Part shown: positions 16,009 to 26,402 of the stretch, piece by piece
Numbering within the stretch: position 1 is the stretch's first letter
Layout: each line of letters opens with the position of its first letter
NCBI RefSeq assembly: GCF_001552615.1
Contig: NZ_BCRN01000006.1
Location: forward strand, 293,569-357,568
DNA length: 64,000 nucleotides
Direction of reading: 5' to 3'
Source: Millisia brevis NBRC 105863
GTDB lineage: Bacteria > Actinomycetota > Actinomycetes > Mycobacteriales > Mycobacteriaceae
Notes under the pieces: generated by a model
Databases searched by the model: none
The model's input: the letters and a program-made list of their open reading frames with translations, nothing else
Told to the model about the DNA's origin: nothing
Program-made: the position numbers and the translations under genes

Positions 16009-17678
16009 TGGAGTGGCTCCTGCTCGGCGGGTCCGTGCTGACGATCGCCGTCGGCCTCGGCCTGCTGTACCGGCCGCTCGGCGACTACATGGCCCGCGCC
16101 TTCACCTCCGAAACCGACTGGGCGCTCGAACGTGGGATCTACCGCGTACTGGGCGTCGACTCCGCACACGGCCAGTCTTGGCGGGCGTATCTTCGCGCGA
16201 TCCTGGCGTTTTCGTTGGTCGGCGTTCTGCTGCTCTACCTGATGCAGCGGGTTCAGAACCACCTGCCGTACGCCCTCGACCTGCCGGCGGTCGAACCGGG
16301 AATCGCATTCAACACGGCGATTTCCTTTGTCACCAATACCAACTGGCAGGCGTATTCGGGCGAGGCGCTCGGATACACGGTGCAGTTCGCCGGCCTGACC
16401 GTGCAGAACTTCCTGTCGGCGGCCACCGGCATGGCCGTCGCGGTGGCCCTGGCACGCGGACTGGCGTATCGACGCCGCGGCGAGATCGGGAACTTCTGGG
16501 TGGACCTGGTCCGCGCGTGCGTCCGGATTCTGCTGCCCTTGTCCCTGGTGGCCGCGCTGGTCCTGCTGTTCGGCGGCGTCGTGCAGAACTTCGCCGGCTT
16601 CACCGACCACACCGGCGTCGCCGGATCGTCCGCGACGCTCCCGGGAGGTCCGGTCGCCGGTCAGGAGGCGATCAAGCTGCTCGGCACCAACGGAGGCGGC
16701 TTCTACAACGCGAACTCCGCGCATCCCTTGGAGAATCCAACCGGATGGACGAACCTCCTGCAGATATTCCTGCTCCTGCTGATCCCGTTCTGCATGCCAC
16801 GGGTCTTCGGCCGGATCGTCGGCGACAACCGGCAGGGCTACGCGGTGTTGGCGGCCATGGCGACGCTCTATCTCGGATCGCTCGCCGCCATGGCCGCGTT
16901 CGAGTTCGGCGGTCGCGGCACCGCGCCCGAATTGGCCGGCGCGGCCATGGAGGGCACGGAGGTTCGCTTCGGGCTTGCCCAGTCGGTGCTGTTCGCCGCC
17001 TCGACCACGTCGACCTCCACCGGCGCGGTGAACTCGATGCACGACTCGTACACCGCCCTCGGCGGCATGATGGCGATGCTCAACATGATGCTCGGCGAGC
17101 TGTCTCCCGGCGGGGTCGGCGCCGGCCTTTACGGGATGCTGATGATCGCGGTCATCGCGGTCTTCGTCGCCGGCTTGCTGGTCGGCCGCACGCCCGAGTA
17201 CCTCGGCAAGAAGATCGGGCCGCGCGAGATGAAGATCGCCGGTCTGTACATCCTGGTGATGCCTGCGCTGCTGCTGGTCGGCGTATCGCTGAGCTTCGCG
17301 ATACCGGCTGTGCGCGAGAGCGTCGTCGATACGTCGATGGCCAACTCGGGTCCGCACGGCCTGTCCGAGGCGATCTACGCGTTCGCGTCGGCCGCCAACA
17401 ACAACGGGTCCGCCTTCGCCGGCCTGACGGCCTCGACCGACTGGTTGACCGGCGCCCTCGGCGTCGCGATGCTGCTCGGTCGATTCCTTCCGATCGTCCT
17501 TGTTCTCGCTTTGGCCGGTTCTCTTGCCGCCCGCGACACGGTGCCGGCGACGTCGGGAACCCTTCCGACCCATCGTCCGCTGTTCGTCGGCCTCCTGGTG
17601 GGCGTCGCGGTGCTGGTGACCGCTCTCGCCTTCTTCCCGGTTCTCACACTTGGCCCCTTGGCCGAAGGACTGTCCTGA
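16008..17678 (+). CDS. kdpA: K+-transporting ATPase subunit KdpA
   Basis: A 556-residue channel-like subunit that binds and passes K+ in the high-affinity KdpFABC pump. Selectivity-filter-like repeats are visible: [52 protein letters not shown] and [11 protein letters not shown]. Ten or so hydrophobic helices are present and length is normal. The start overlaps the kdpF stop, and kdpB begins two bases after its stop. Confidence 0.97.
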   Translation: MEWLLLGGSVLTIAVGLGLLYRPLGDYMARAFTSETDWALERGIYRVLGVDSAHGQSWRAYLRAILAFSLVGVLLLYLMQRVQNHLPYALDLPAVEPGIAFNTAISFVTNTNWQAYSGEALGYTVQFAGLTVQNFLSAATGMAVAVALARGLAYRRRGEIGNFWVDLVRACVRILLPLSLVAALVLLFGGVVQNFAGFTDHTGVAGSSATLPGGPVAGQEAIKLLGTNGGGFYNANSAHPLENPTGWTNLLQIFLLLLIPFCMPRVFGRIVGDNRQGYAVLAAMATLYLGSLAAMAAFEFGGRGTAPELAGAAMEGTEVRFGLAQSVLFAASTTSTSTGAVNSMHDSYTALGGMMAMLNMMLGELSPGGVGAGLYGMLMIAVIAVFVAGLLVGRTPEYLGKKIGPREMKIAGLYILVMPALLLVGVSLSFAIPAVRESVVDTSMANSGPHGLSEAIYAFASAANNNGSAFAGLTASTDWLTGALGVAMLLGRFLPIVLVLALAGSLAARDTVPATSGTLPTHRPLFVGLLVGVAVLVTALAFFPVLTLGPLAEGLS

Positions 17679-17680
17679 TC

Positions 17681-19852
17681 ATGACGATTCTGTCCGCAAC
17701 ACCCGGTGACCCCGGCTCCGCCACGGCCGAGCCGCGGACCCGGAGGACTCGGCCTCTCACCCAACTGCGCAGCGCTCTTCCCGGCGCGATCACCAAGTTG
17801 GATCCCCGCGCACAATGGCGCAATCCGGTCATGTTCGTCGTATGGGTCGGTGCCGCCTTCACCACGGTGGTGGCGATCGCCGAACCGTTCCTCGGCGGTC
17901 CGGCCGACTCCGGAGGCTCACCGGTGCCGGCCGCCTTCACCGGCATCATCGCCCTCTGGCTGTGGTTGACCGTCCTGTTCGCCAATCTCGCCGAGTCGGT
18001 CGCGGAGGGCCGAGGGAGGGCGCAGGCGGATACGCTTCGCGCGACCCGAACCGGCACGATCGCCCACCGCCTGCGCGGGTGGAATCCCACGGCCGATCCC
18101 ACGGGGACTCGCACCGATCAGGAGGACATCTCGTCCGCGGACCTGCGGGTCGACGACGTCGTGGTGGTGTCCGCCGGTCAGCCGATTCCCGGAGACGGCG
18201 ACATCGTCGCAGGAATCGGTTCGGTGGACGAATCCGCGATCACCGGCGAGTCGGCACCGGTGATTCGGGAGTCCGGCGGCGATCGCTCCGCGGTCACCGG
18301 CGGCACCCGGCTGCTGTCCGATCGAATCGTCGTACGGATCACCTCGAAGCCTGGCGAGACCTTCGTCGATCGGATGATCGCGCTCGTCGAGGGGGCCGCA
18401 CGTCAGAAGACCCCGAACGAAATCGCGCTGAACATCCTGCTCGCATCGCTGTCGATCGTCTTCGTGATCGTGGCGCTGACGCTCAATCCCGTCGCCTCCT
18501 ACGCCGCCTCGCCCGCGAGCACCACCGTGCTGATCGCGCTGCTGGTCTGCCTCATACCGACCACGATCGGCGCCCTGCTCTCCGCGATCGGCATCGCGGG
18601 CATGGACCGATTGGTGCAACGCAACGTGCTCGCGATGTCCGGCCGCGCGGTCGAGGCTGCCGGAGATGTCACCACCCTGCTGCTCGACAAGACCGGAACG
18701 ATCACCCACGGCAACCGCCGAGCAAGCGAATTCGTCGCCGTGGGGGCGATCGACCCCCGCGAACTGGCACGGGTGGCTGCGCTCTCCTCGCTGGCCGATC
18801 CGACGCCGGAGGGGACCTCGATCGTCGATCTCGCCCGGCAACAGCGGGTCGACGACATCGACGCGGTGCACCTCGAGGCGTCGGGGACGCAGATCGTGCC
18901 CTTTACCGCCCACACGCGGATGTCCGGGCTCGACCTACCCGACGGGTCGATGGTCCGCAAGGGTGCCGCTTCCGCCGTCTTCGCTTGGCTCGAACAGAGT
19001 GGAGCCGCCGTACCGCCGGCCATCCGGACCGAACTCGACAGCCACATCCGCACGATCTCACGGTCCGGCGGAACCCCGTTGATCGTCGCGATCAGGACTG
19101 CGGAGGGTCAATCCCGGGTTCTCGGCACGATTCGTCTCCAGGACGTCGTCAAGGACGGTTTGCGGGACCGGTTCGTCGAGTTGCGCGCGATGGGAATCCG
19201 GACCGTGATGGTCACCGGGGACAACCGGCTGACCGCCGCCGCGATCGCCGCGGAGGCCGGCGTCGACGATTTCCTGGCGGAGGCAACACCGGAGGACAAG
19301 CTCGCCTATATCCGCAAGGAGCAGGAGGGCGGAAACCTGGTCGCCATGACCGGCGACGGCACGAACGATGCGCCCGCACTGGCGCAGGCGGATGTCGGCG
19401 TCGCGATGAACTCGGGAACCTCGGCCGCCAAGGAGGCCGGGAACATGGTCGATCTCGACAGCGATCCGACCAAGCTGATCGACATCGTCGCGATCGGCAA
19501 GCAGCTGCTGATCACCCGCGGCGCCCTGACCACCTTCTCGATCGCCAACGATATCGCCAAATACTTCGCGATCGTCCCGGCGATCTTCATGGGCGCGTTT
19601 CCGGGTCTCGGCGCGCTCAACGTGATGGGCCTCGCCTCGCCCGCGTCCGCGGTGCTCTCCGCGATCATCTTCAACGCCTTGGTGATCGTCGCCCTGGTTC
19701 CGCTCGCCCTTCGCGGTGTCCGCTATCGACCCGGTGGGGCGTCGCAGATCCTGGGCCGCAATCTGTTGGTCTACGGCCTCGGTGGCATCGTCACACCGTT
19801 TGTCGGCATCTGGCTGATCGACCTGGCCGTGCGTCTCCTGCCGGGCTTTTGA
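17681..19852 (+). CDS. kdpB: K+-transporting ATPase subunit KdpB
   Basis: A 723-residue P-type ATPase that drives KdpFABC. Catalytic Asp336 is in [12 protein letters not shown]. The actuator motif is [17 protein letters not shown], the hinge is [31 protein letters not shown], and [24 protein letters not shown] is the Mg-binding end of the P domain. About 50 N-terminal residues before the first helix are hydrophilic and Arg/Thr-rich. No damage is visible. Confidence 0.97.
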   Translation: MTILSATPGDPGSATAEPRTRRTRPLTQLRSALPGAITKLDPRAQWRNPVMFVVWVGAAFTTVVAIAEPFLGGPADSGGSPVPAAFTGIIALWLWLTVLFANLAESVAEGRGRAQADTLRATRTGTIAHRLRGWNPTADPTGTRTDQEDISSADLRVDDVVVVSAGQPIPGDGDIVAGIGSVDESAITGESAPVIRESGGDRSAVTGGTRLLSDRIVVRITSKPGETFVDRMIALVEGAARQKTPNEIALNILLASLSIVFVIVALTLNPVASYAASPASTTVLIALLVCLIPTTIGALLSAIGIAGMDRLVQRNVLAMSGRAVEAAGDVTTLLLDKTGTITHGNRRASEFVAVGAIDPRELARVAALSSLADPTPEGTSIVDLARQQRVDDIDAVHLEASGTQIVPFTAHTRMSGLDLPDGSMVRKGAASAVFAWLEQSGAAVPPAIRTELDSHIRTISRSGGTPLIVAIRTAEGQSRVLGTIRLQDVVKDGLRDRFVELRAMGIRTVMVTGDNRLTAAAIAAEAGVDDFLAEATPEDKLAYIRKEQEGGNLVAMTGDGTNDAPALAQADVGVAMNSGTSAAKEAGNMVDLDSDPTKLIDIVAIGKQLLITRGALTTFSIANDIAKYFAIVPAIFMGAFPGLGALNVMGLASPASAVLSAIIFNALVIVALVPLALRGVRYRPGGASQILGRNLLVYGLGGIVTPFVGIWLIDLAVRLLPGF

Positions 19853-19876
19853 GACCACAAGGAAAGTGGAAGCACC

Positions 19877-20521
19877 ATGAACATCCTCGTCCGCGGATCG
19901 GCGCGCACCGCCCTCGTCTCCGTCCGCGCACTTCTGATCCTCACCATGATCCTCGGGATCGGCTACACGCTGCTCGTCACCGGGGCCGCCCGGATCCTGG
20001 CGCCGGACCGGGCCGACGGCTCACGGCTGTACGCGGCCGACGGGTCCCTCGTCGGATCCAGCCTCATCGGTCAGAGCTTTACCGATGCCGAGGGCGCACC
20101 GCTGCCGGGCTACTTTCAGCCGCGGCCGTCCGCAGCGGGCGACGGGTACGACGGCGCGGCGTCCGCCGGAACGAATGCCGGTCCGGAGAACCAGGATCTG
20201 ATCGACGCGATCTCCGAACGGCGAGCGCTGATCGCCGCGCTCAACGACGTCGATCCGGAGGCCGTCCCTGCCGACGCGGTTACGGCCTCGGGCTCCGGCC
20301 TCGATCCTCATATCAGCCCGGCCTATGCGGACCTGCAGATCGAACGGGTGGCGCGCGAGCGCAACGCTTCCCCCGACGACATTCGTGATCTGGTCGAGAA
20401 CCACACGCGGGGACGAGACCTCGGCTTCATCGGTGAGCCCACCGTCGATGTGGTAAGCCTGAACCTGGCCCTGGATCAGCAGCTTTCGGCCGCATCCCAG
20501 TCCGAACACCCGGGAGGCTGA
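19877..20521 (+). CDS. kdpC: K+-transporting ATPase subunit KdpC
   Basis: A 214-residue KdpC with one N-terminal helix (LLILTMILGIGYTLLVTGAA) and a periplasmic domain. Conserved blocks are GSSLIGQSFTDAEG, GYFQPRPSAAGDGYDGAASAGTN, VTASGSGLDPHISPAYADLQIERVA and LGEP-like FIGEPTVDVVSLNLALDQ. It helps KdpA and KdpB assemble. The kdpD ATG begins two bases after its stop. Confidence 0.96.
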   Translation: MNILVRGSARTALVSVRALLILTMILGIGYTLLVTGAARILAPDRADGSRLYAADGSLVGSSLIGQSFTDAEGAPLPGYFQPRPSAAGDGYDGAASAGTNAGPENQDLIDAISERRALIAALNDVDPEAVPADAVTASGSGLDPHISPAYADLQIERVARERNASPDDIRDLVENHTRGRDLGFIGEPTVDVVSLNLALDQQLSAASQSEHPGG

Positions 20522-20523
20522 GC

Positions 20524-22616
20524 ATGACCGGACCGGGGCGGCTTCGGGTCCTGCTCGGCGCCGCTCCCGGTGTCGGCAAGACCTACGCGATACTCCGGGA
20601 AGGTCATCGACTGCTCGACGCCGGCCGCGATGTGGTCATCGGGTTCGTCGAAACCCACGGCCGTTCCGCCACAGCGAAAATGACGGCCGACATACCGTCG
20701 ATACCCCGGATCACCGTCACCCACCGCGACGTCTGCCTCGAGGAGATGGATCTCGCGGCACTGCTCGACAGACATCCGGAAGTGGCACTCGTCGACGAAC
20801 TCGCCCACACGAATGCCCCCGGTTCGGGCCGTGCCAAGCGGTGGCAGGATGTCGCTGTCCTCCTGGAAGCGGGCATCGACGTCATCACCACTGTCAACAT
20901 TCAGCACATCGAATCGCTCAACGATGTCGTCGAGCGGATCACAGGTATCCCCCAGCGGGAGACCGTGCCCGACAGCTTCGTCAGGTCCGCCGACCAGATC
21001 GAGGTGATCGACCTCGCCCCGCAGGCGCTGCGGGATCGACTGTCCGGCGGGTTGGTATATCCCGCCGAGCGCATCGACGCGGCCCTGTCGAACTACTTCC
21101 GCCTGGGCAATCTGACCGCGCTGCGTGAGCTCGCGCTGCTCTGGTTGGCCGACGAGGTCGACCAGGCCTTGACCACCTACCGCAACCAGCACGGCATCGA
21201 TCGCACCTGGGAGGCGCGCGAACGGGTCGTCGTGGCGCTGACCGGCGGACCGGAGGGCGAGACTCTCCTGCGCCGCGGCGCGCGTATCGCCGCCCGGTCC
21301 GGAAGCGGCGATCTGGTGGCGGTCCACGTCACCGCGGAGGATGGCCTGCGCGGCTCGAGCCCCGGCGCGTTGCCCAGACAGCGAGCTCTGGTGGAGAAGC
21401 TGGGTGGCAGCTATCACCAGGTGGTCGGCAGCGACATTCCGGGCGCACTGGTCCAGTTCGCCCGGTCGCTCAATGCCACCCAACTGGTACTCGGGGTCAG
21501 CCGCCGGGGCCGGTGGGCGACCGCCCTGTCGGGTCCGGGAATCGGCTCCACCGTGCTGCGCGAGTCGGGCGACATCGACGTCCACATCGTCACCCACTCC
21601 GCCGCCGGGAGCCGACGCGCCCTGCCGAAGATCGGCGGTGCGCTCTCGGACCCGGGAGGCGTTCGGCCTGGCGGCGGTGACCGTCATCGACGACGGATCA
21701 CCCGTCGCCACGGCCGGCGACGCCGCCGCCGACGAACGACGCACGACCGTTCGTCTGAGCGACCGGGCTCACCTCGAGCTGGTCGGCCCCGACCTTCCGG
21801 CATCCGAACAACGGCTCCTCGCGGTGGTCACCGCCCAACTTGCGGCAGCCCTGGACCACAGGCGCTTGGAACAAACGGCCGAGGAGATCGAACCGATCGC
21901 GGCTTCCGATCGAGTGCGCGGCGCGTTGCTCTCGGCCCTCGGGCACGACCTGCGGCGTCCGATCGCCGCGGCGACCGCCGCGGTCGGTGGGCTGCGGGCG
22001 CTCGGAGACACGCTCGGTCCCACCGACCGCCGGGACTTGCTCGAAACGGCCGAGGAGAGCCTGGCCGCGCTGACCATCCTGGTGACCGATCTCCTCGACG
22101 TCAGCCGGTTGCAGGCGGGCGTCCTGACGATCGTCACCACGCGCACGGATCCGGCCGAATCGATCGCGGCAGCGCTCGATGAACTCGAACTCGCCCCGGG
22201 CGAGGTGCGACTCGCGCTCAACCACGGCGAGGTGCCGGCGATGGCCGATCCCGTCCTGCTGCAGCGGGTCCTGGTCAACCTGCTGAGCAACGCGGTCCGC
22301 TTCTCCACGCCCGAGCAACCCGTCAAGCTGTCGACATCGACCTTTGCCGGTCGACTGGAGATTCGGGTGATCGACCACGGGCCCGGCGTTTCGCACGACC
22401 GACAGGATCAGATCTTCGTACCGTTTCAACGACTCGGCGATACCGACAACTCGACCGGGCTCGGCCTCGGGCTCGCGCTGTCCCGCGGGTTCGTCGAGGC
22501 CATGGCGGGTACCTTGAACCCGGAGGACACCCCCCGGGGGCGGACTGACCATGGTGATCTCGCTGGTCGCTCCGGGCGCGCCGGCGAAGGCCTCCGGTGA
22601 GGACGACCGATCGTGA
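20524..22616 (+). pseudogene. kdpD: Sensor kinase KdpD, TM region lost and two frameshifts
   Basis: KdpD is the histidine kinase that turns on kdpFABC at low K+. The N-terminal sensor is intact: Walker A GAAPGVGKT (12-20), DELAHTNAPGS and a USP-like domain to about residue 375. At about 21650 the text jumps from KIGGALSD to EAFGLAAVTVIDD in the +1 frame. The four transmembrane helices and the start of the GAF domain, some 150 residues in normal KdpD, are missing there. The kinase part then reads on (LGHDLRRPIAAA, LVNLLSNAVRFS, STGLGLGLALSRGF). At a C6G5 run (22530-22540) a second +1 shift occurs; removing one C restores PEDTPGGGLTMVIS and a stop overlapping kdpE by GTGA. The joined product would be about 696 residues and soluble. 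Sequencing error could explain the second shift, not the missing helices. Confidence 0.85.
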
Positions 22617-23308
22617 GGATCCTGATCGCAGACGACGATCCCCAGATCCTGCGCGCCCTTCGCATCACCCTGACCGCGAAGGGATACGAGGTCGTTGTCG
22701 CCACCGACGGGCGACAGACGATAGCCGCCGCGATCGAGCGGCGCCCCGACCTGTTGTTGCTGGATCTCGGGATGCCCGAACTGGACGGGATCGACGTCAT
22801 ACACGCGATCCGCGGTTGGTCGCAGATGCCCATCCTTGTCGTATCCGGACGGCCGGACGCGGCGGACAAGGTCGCGGCCCTCGACGCCGGTGCCGACGAC
22901 TACGTCACCAAGCCGTTCTCGATCGAGGAATTGTTGGCGCGGATCCGCGCGGCGTCCCGACGGTCGGCTCCACATGGCGACGCCGACCCGACCGTGCACC
23001 TCGGCGATATCACGGTCGACCTGGCGGCTCGCAGCGTCACCGGCACCGTCGACGGCAGCAGGCGGCAGATTCGGCTGACCCCCACCGAATGGCAGGTTCT
23101 CGAGGTCCTGGTCCGAAACGCCGGCAAGCTGGTGAGTCGGCGGACGCTCCTGACCGGCATCTGGGGCTCCGAGCACGTCGAGGACACCGGATACCTCCGT
23201 CTCTACATCTCGCAACTGCGGCGGAAGCTCGAGCCGAATCCGAGTCGACCGCGCTATCTGATCACCGAACCCGGAATGGGATATCGTCTCGATCTCCCGG
23301 ATGCCTGA
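22613..23308 (+). CDS. kdpE: Response regulator KdpE
   Basis: A 231-residue OmpR-type regulator. The receiver domain has acidic pair DDD near 7-9, phospho-acceptor Asp51 in LLLLDLGMPELDG and Lys in YVTKPFS. The winged-helix DNA-binding half includes LTPTEWQVLEVLVRNAGKLVSRRTLL and the YLRLYISQLRRKLE recognition region. It activates the kdp promoter when phosphorylated by KdpD. The GTG start overlaps the third-frame kdpD stop by four bases, supporting that frame as the true kdpD end. With kdpD damaged, its activation may be altered. Confidence 0.95.
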   Translation: MRILIADDDPQILRALRITLTAKGYEVVVATDGRQTIAAAIERRPDLLLLDLGMPELDGIDVIHAIRGWSQMPILVVSGRPDAADKVAALDAGADDYVTKPFSIEELLARIRAASRRSAPHGDADPTVHLGDITVDLAARSVTGTVDGSRRQIRLTPTEWQVLEVLVRNAGKLVSRRTLLTGIWGSEHVEDTGYLRLYISQLRRKLEPNPSRPRYLITEPGMGYRLDLPDA

Positions 23309-23315
23309 TCCTGCG

Positions 23316-23702
23316 TCAGTCCGCAGCCGGGCCCTCGGGTGATTCCTCGTCCGGAAGCCCCGTACCGCGGCGGGCGGCGATCATCGATTCGTAGACCACC
23401 AGCAGGGCGCGCCGCTGAGCGGCGGACAGGACCGGGTCGTCCTTGATCGCGGCGCGGGTGCGGGCCATGCCCTCGTCGTCGTGGCGATCGTCGGGGCTCA
23501 GATCCTCCACCGGAATTCCCAACGACGACGCGATATTGCGCAGGACGTGTTGGCTCGGCGCGCGCAGACCATTTTCGATCTGCGAGAGGTAGGGATTCGA
23601 GATGCCCACCATTTCGGAGAGCTGGCGCATCGACAATTCGCCGATCTGCCGTTGCCGACGGATCATCTCCCCCAGACTGATGCGCGTCGACTCCCTGCTC
23701 AC
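23316..23702 (-). CDS. XRE-family transcriptional regulator
   Basis: A 128-residue regulator with a Cro/CI-type helix-turn-helix at about 10-65 (MRQLSEMVGISNPYLSQIENGLRAPS), followed by a short acidic/helical C-terminal part. The GTG start at 23702 faces a kinase gene across a 130-base divergent gap, and its end is 7 bases from the convergent kdpE. XRE proteins of this size occur near PHA genes in related genomes by my recollection, so it is a candidate regulator of the phasin region; that link is inferred. Confidence 0.85.
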   Translation of the reverse strand: MSRESTRISLGEMIRRQRQIGELSMRQLSEMVGISNPYLSQIENGLRAPSQHVLRNIASSLGIPVEDLSPDDRHDDEGMARTRAAIKDDPVLSAAQRRALLVVYESMIAARRGTGLPDEESPEGPAAD

Positions 23703-23833
23703 GGGTCCATACTAGTGATGGGGTCCGTTGGACGTCCCGGGATGCGGTGGCCGCCGCCCGGACGCCGAACGAGAGCCCGCCGGGTCTGTGAGGGAAGCAT
23801 GCATTTTCGAATTCCACGAATATCGACCGCCGA

Positions 23834-24949
23834 GTGCGGTTGACTAGTGTTGTGGATACCCCTGTGCTGACCGCGGCCCGGGACGACCCCTTCCGGGACT
23901 GGCCGACGGACGACTTCGCCGGCCGGATCCGCACGCTGCTCGGCGTCGATATCGCCTCGGTGGCGACCGCGGACGCGAATGGCCACTTTCATATGGCGGC
24001 CCATCACGGCGCCGCCACCGACGCCTACCGCCGACTGACGATCACACCCGGCGCCGGGCTGGGCGGATTGGTCGCCAAGCTGGCCCGGCCGGTGCGGCTG
24101 ACCGATTACGCGACCTCGACCATGATCACCGCGGACTACCGCGAGACCGTGCGCGCGGAGGGCATGCGTGGCCTGGTCTGCGTCCCGGTCTCCATCCACG
24201 AGGGACGCTCGCTGCTGCTCTACGCCGGCAATCGGCAGCCCGATTCGGTCGGTGACCGAACGATCGGACAGCTCGAGGGACTCGCGATCGCCGCGCACGA
24301 GCAGTTGGCCGCGGACGCGCGCACCCGCCGCGCGGTGCAGGCCGAACGGCACCGGATCGCCGCGGAACTGCACGACACGGTCGCTCAGGTCCTCTTCGCG
24401 ATCGCGATCGGCGCCGACGCCGCGACCGGCGAGGACGAAGACCCCTCCGAAAGACTGGCCCGCATCGCCGAGTTGGCCGGCGCCGGACGCAGCGAGCTGC
24501 GCCATACCCTGCGCGATCTGGCCACCGGCCGCCTCCAGGCGATCGAGGAGGGCAGCCTCGAGTGGTCGCTGCGCGATATCGCCTGCCGGCTGACCGAGCA
24601 GACCGGGGTATCGGTCGACTGGATCATGCGCGATGTCCCGAACCGGGTGATCCCCGAGCGTCGGCTGCTGGTGATGGACACGTTGCGTGAGGGACTGCGC
24701 AATGCGGCCAAGCATGCCCGGACCAATCTCGTCCTCGCGACCGTGCGCGGGCCCGACCCGTTGTCGCTCGTGCTACAGATGCACGCGGAGACCACGCCCA
24801 CATTGACCGAATTCCCCGAGGGTTCGGGGTTGTATCTGCTCCGCATGCGAGCCGAAGCGATCGGAGGCCGTTTGACCGTCGAAGCCCACCCGGATGGTGC
24901 GCACAGCGTCGTCGTCCAGCGACTGACCCTGCCGGCGGGTGACCGATGA
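23834..24949 (+). CDS. GAF-domain sensor histidine kinase (NarL-partner type)
   Basis: About 371 residues, no transmembrane helices. A GAF domain covers roughly 20-160. The HisKA_3 dimerisation motif RHRIAAELHDTVAQVLFAI carries phospho-acceptor His180. The HATPase region has the N box EGLRNAAKHA and G box GSGLYLLRMRAEAIGGRLTVE. It probably senses a cytosolic ligand or redox state through GAF and phosphorylates the response regulator encoded just downstream (ATGA overlap). The GTG at 23834 has a weak ribosome-binding site; later in-frame GTG or TTG codons (23840, 23852, 23864) are possible starts. Confidence 0.88.
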   Translation: MRLTSVVDTPVLTAARDDPFRDWPTDDFAGRIRTLLGVDIASVATADANGHFHMAAHHGAATDAYRRLTITPGAGLGGLVAKLARPVRLTDYATSTMITADYRETVRAEGMRGLVCVPVSIHEGRSLLLYAGNRQPDSVGDRTIGQLEGLAIAAHEQLAADARTRRAVQAERHRIAAELHDTVAQVLFAIAIGADAATGEDEDPSERLARIAELAGAGRSELRHTLRDLATGRLQAIEEGSLEWSLRDIACRLTEQTGVSVDWIMRDVPNRVIPERRLLVMDTLREGLRNAAKHARTNLVLATVRGPDPLSLVLQMHAETTPTLTEFPEGSGLYLLRMRAEAIGGRLTVEAHPDGAHSVVVQRLTLPAGDR

Positions 24950-25659
24950 GGTCGGCGGCGGCACGCCCGGCGATACCGGCGACCCGACACGTCCGCGGCC
25001 CGGTCGAGCAGTACGCGGGGATCCGGGTGCTCTGCGTCGACGACCACCCCGTCACCCGGCAGGGCATCGAGGTGCTGCTGCGCGGCGCCTTCCGCTCCTG
25101 CCAGGTCTGGGGTGTCGCCCAGCCGTCGGAGGTCGTCCGGCTGGCGGAGAAGTTGCGCCCGGATCTGATTCTGCTCGACTTGCGCATGTCCTCCCCGCCC
25201 AGCAGCGCCGAGATCTGCAAGCAGCTGCTGGCCCACGGCATCAAGGCGCCGATCTCGATCCTGACCGCCTACCCGGACGACGAGGAGGTGGAGGAATGCC
25301 TGGCGGCGGGCGCCCGCGGCTGCCTGCTGAAGGAGGCCTCCCCCGCGTCGCTGGTCGCCGCCCTGCGGCGGATGCTCGACGGCGAGCAGGTCCTCGACCC
25401 GCGGGTCGCCGATGCGCTGGCCAAGCGTCGCCTGGCGGGTCTGCAACAGCAGCGGCCGGTACCGATGTTGACCTCGCGGGAGCGCGAGGTGCTCGAGTTG
25501 CTCGCCGAGGGCTTGTCCAACCGCGCCATCGGCGATCGACTCGTGCTCGCGGAGACGACGGTCAAGTGGCATGTGCGGCGCATCATGACCAAGCTCGAAG
25601 CCGATTCCCGTTGGCAGGCTGTGGTTATCGCGCGGCAGGCCGGAGTGGTCGGCGCCTAG
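24946..25659 (+). CDS. LuxR/NarL-family response regulator
   Basis: A 237-residue regulator. A receiver domain starts at about residue 25 (IRVLCVDDHPVTRQGIEVLL) with phospho-acceptor Asp78 in LILLDLRMSS. A LuxR-type DNA-binding domain follows (LTSREREVLELLAEGLSNRAIGDRLVLAETTVKWHVRRIMTKL). The first 24 residues are an Ala/Arg-rich extension; a start further in cannot be excluded. It overlaps the kinase gene by four bases. Its position directly before phaJ-phaC makes PHA genes a possible target, but I see no defined binding site. The following gap (25660-25903) holds no gene. Confidence 0.91.
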   Translation: MRSAAARPAIPATRHVRGPVEQYAGIRVLCVDDHPVTRQGIEVLLRGAFRSCQVWGVAQPSEVVRLAEKLRPDLILLDLRMSSPPSSAEICKQLLAHGIKAPISILTAYPDDEEVEECLAAGARGCLLKEASPASLVAALRRMLDGEQVLDPRVADALAKRRLAGLQQQRPVPMLTSREREVLELLAEGLSNRAIGDRLVLAETTVKWHVRRIMTKLEADSRWQAVVIARQAGVVGA

Positions 25660-25903
25660 CCGGCCACCCGAGAGTCGAGAACCCTACGAAGGGAGGGGAT
25701 TACCACGAAGGCGCTCGAGTCGTGTCGTTGCCGGTGCGATCCTCGAGTCACCGCCGAAGGGAGTTGCGTCCGATGCCGGTACGGAGGTTCCGTAGCGCGC
25801 CGCCGCACTCCCGGGCGTCCACCGAAGACTGCGGTGCCGCTTTCGATTTCGGCTGCCAACCACGCCTCACACCGCACGTGAGCCGGATCGATCAGGAGGG
25901 GCG

Positions 25904-26398
25904 ATGACCGCTACTTTCACGGGCGCGGAAGCGTCGGCGGAACCGCTGCGGGTGGGAATCGACGACCTGCCCTCGTTGGTGGGTCGCACTCTCGGTGCCT
26001 CGCCGGCCATGCCGGTCACCGGCGAACGGATCAACGAATTCGCCGAGGCCACCGAGGATCGGCAGTGGATTCATATCGATGCCGAACGCGCCGCCAACGG
26101 CCCCTTCGGTACGACCATCGCCCACGGCTTCCTCACCCTGTCGCTGGCCACCGCGCAGCTCTGGCAGGTCCTCGAGGTGCCCGACGCCGGCCAGATCGTC
26201 AACTACGGACTGAACAAGGTCCGCTTCCCCGCGCCGGTACCGTCCGGCGCCCAGATCTCCCTGACCGTCCGAGTGGCCGGTGTCGACCCGATTCCGGGTG
26301 GATTCCAGGTCACATTCGAGACCGCGACGGCGGTGATCGGCGGATCGAAGCCGAGCTGCGTCGCCGAAGTTGTCCTGCGCTATCTGAGAGGGGCGTGA
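25904..26398 (+). CDS. phaJ: MaoC-type (R)-specific enoyl-CoA hydratase
   Basis: A 164-residue hot-dog-fold hydratase that adds water to trans-2-enoyl-CoA to give (R)-3-hydroxyacyl-CoA, the monomer for PHA synthesis. The hydratase-2 motif is present: FAEATEDRQWIHID with the catalytic Asp/His, then GPFGTTIAHGFLTLSL. It lies five bases before phaC on the same strand with a strong AGGAGGGG ribosome-binding site, linking beta-oxidation to polymer formation. The PhaJ role is inferred from context; related MaoC proteins serve in other lipid pathways. Confidence 0.88.
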   Translation: MTATFTGAEASAEPLRVGIDDLPSLVGRTLGASPAMPVTGERINEFAEATEDRQWIHIDAERAANGPFGTTIAHGFLTLSLATAQLWQVLEVPDAGQIVNYGLNKVRFPAPVPSGAQISLTVRVAGVDPIPGGFQVTFETATAVIGGSKPSCVAEVVLRYLRGA

Positions 26399-26402
26399 CC
26401 CG

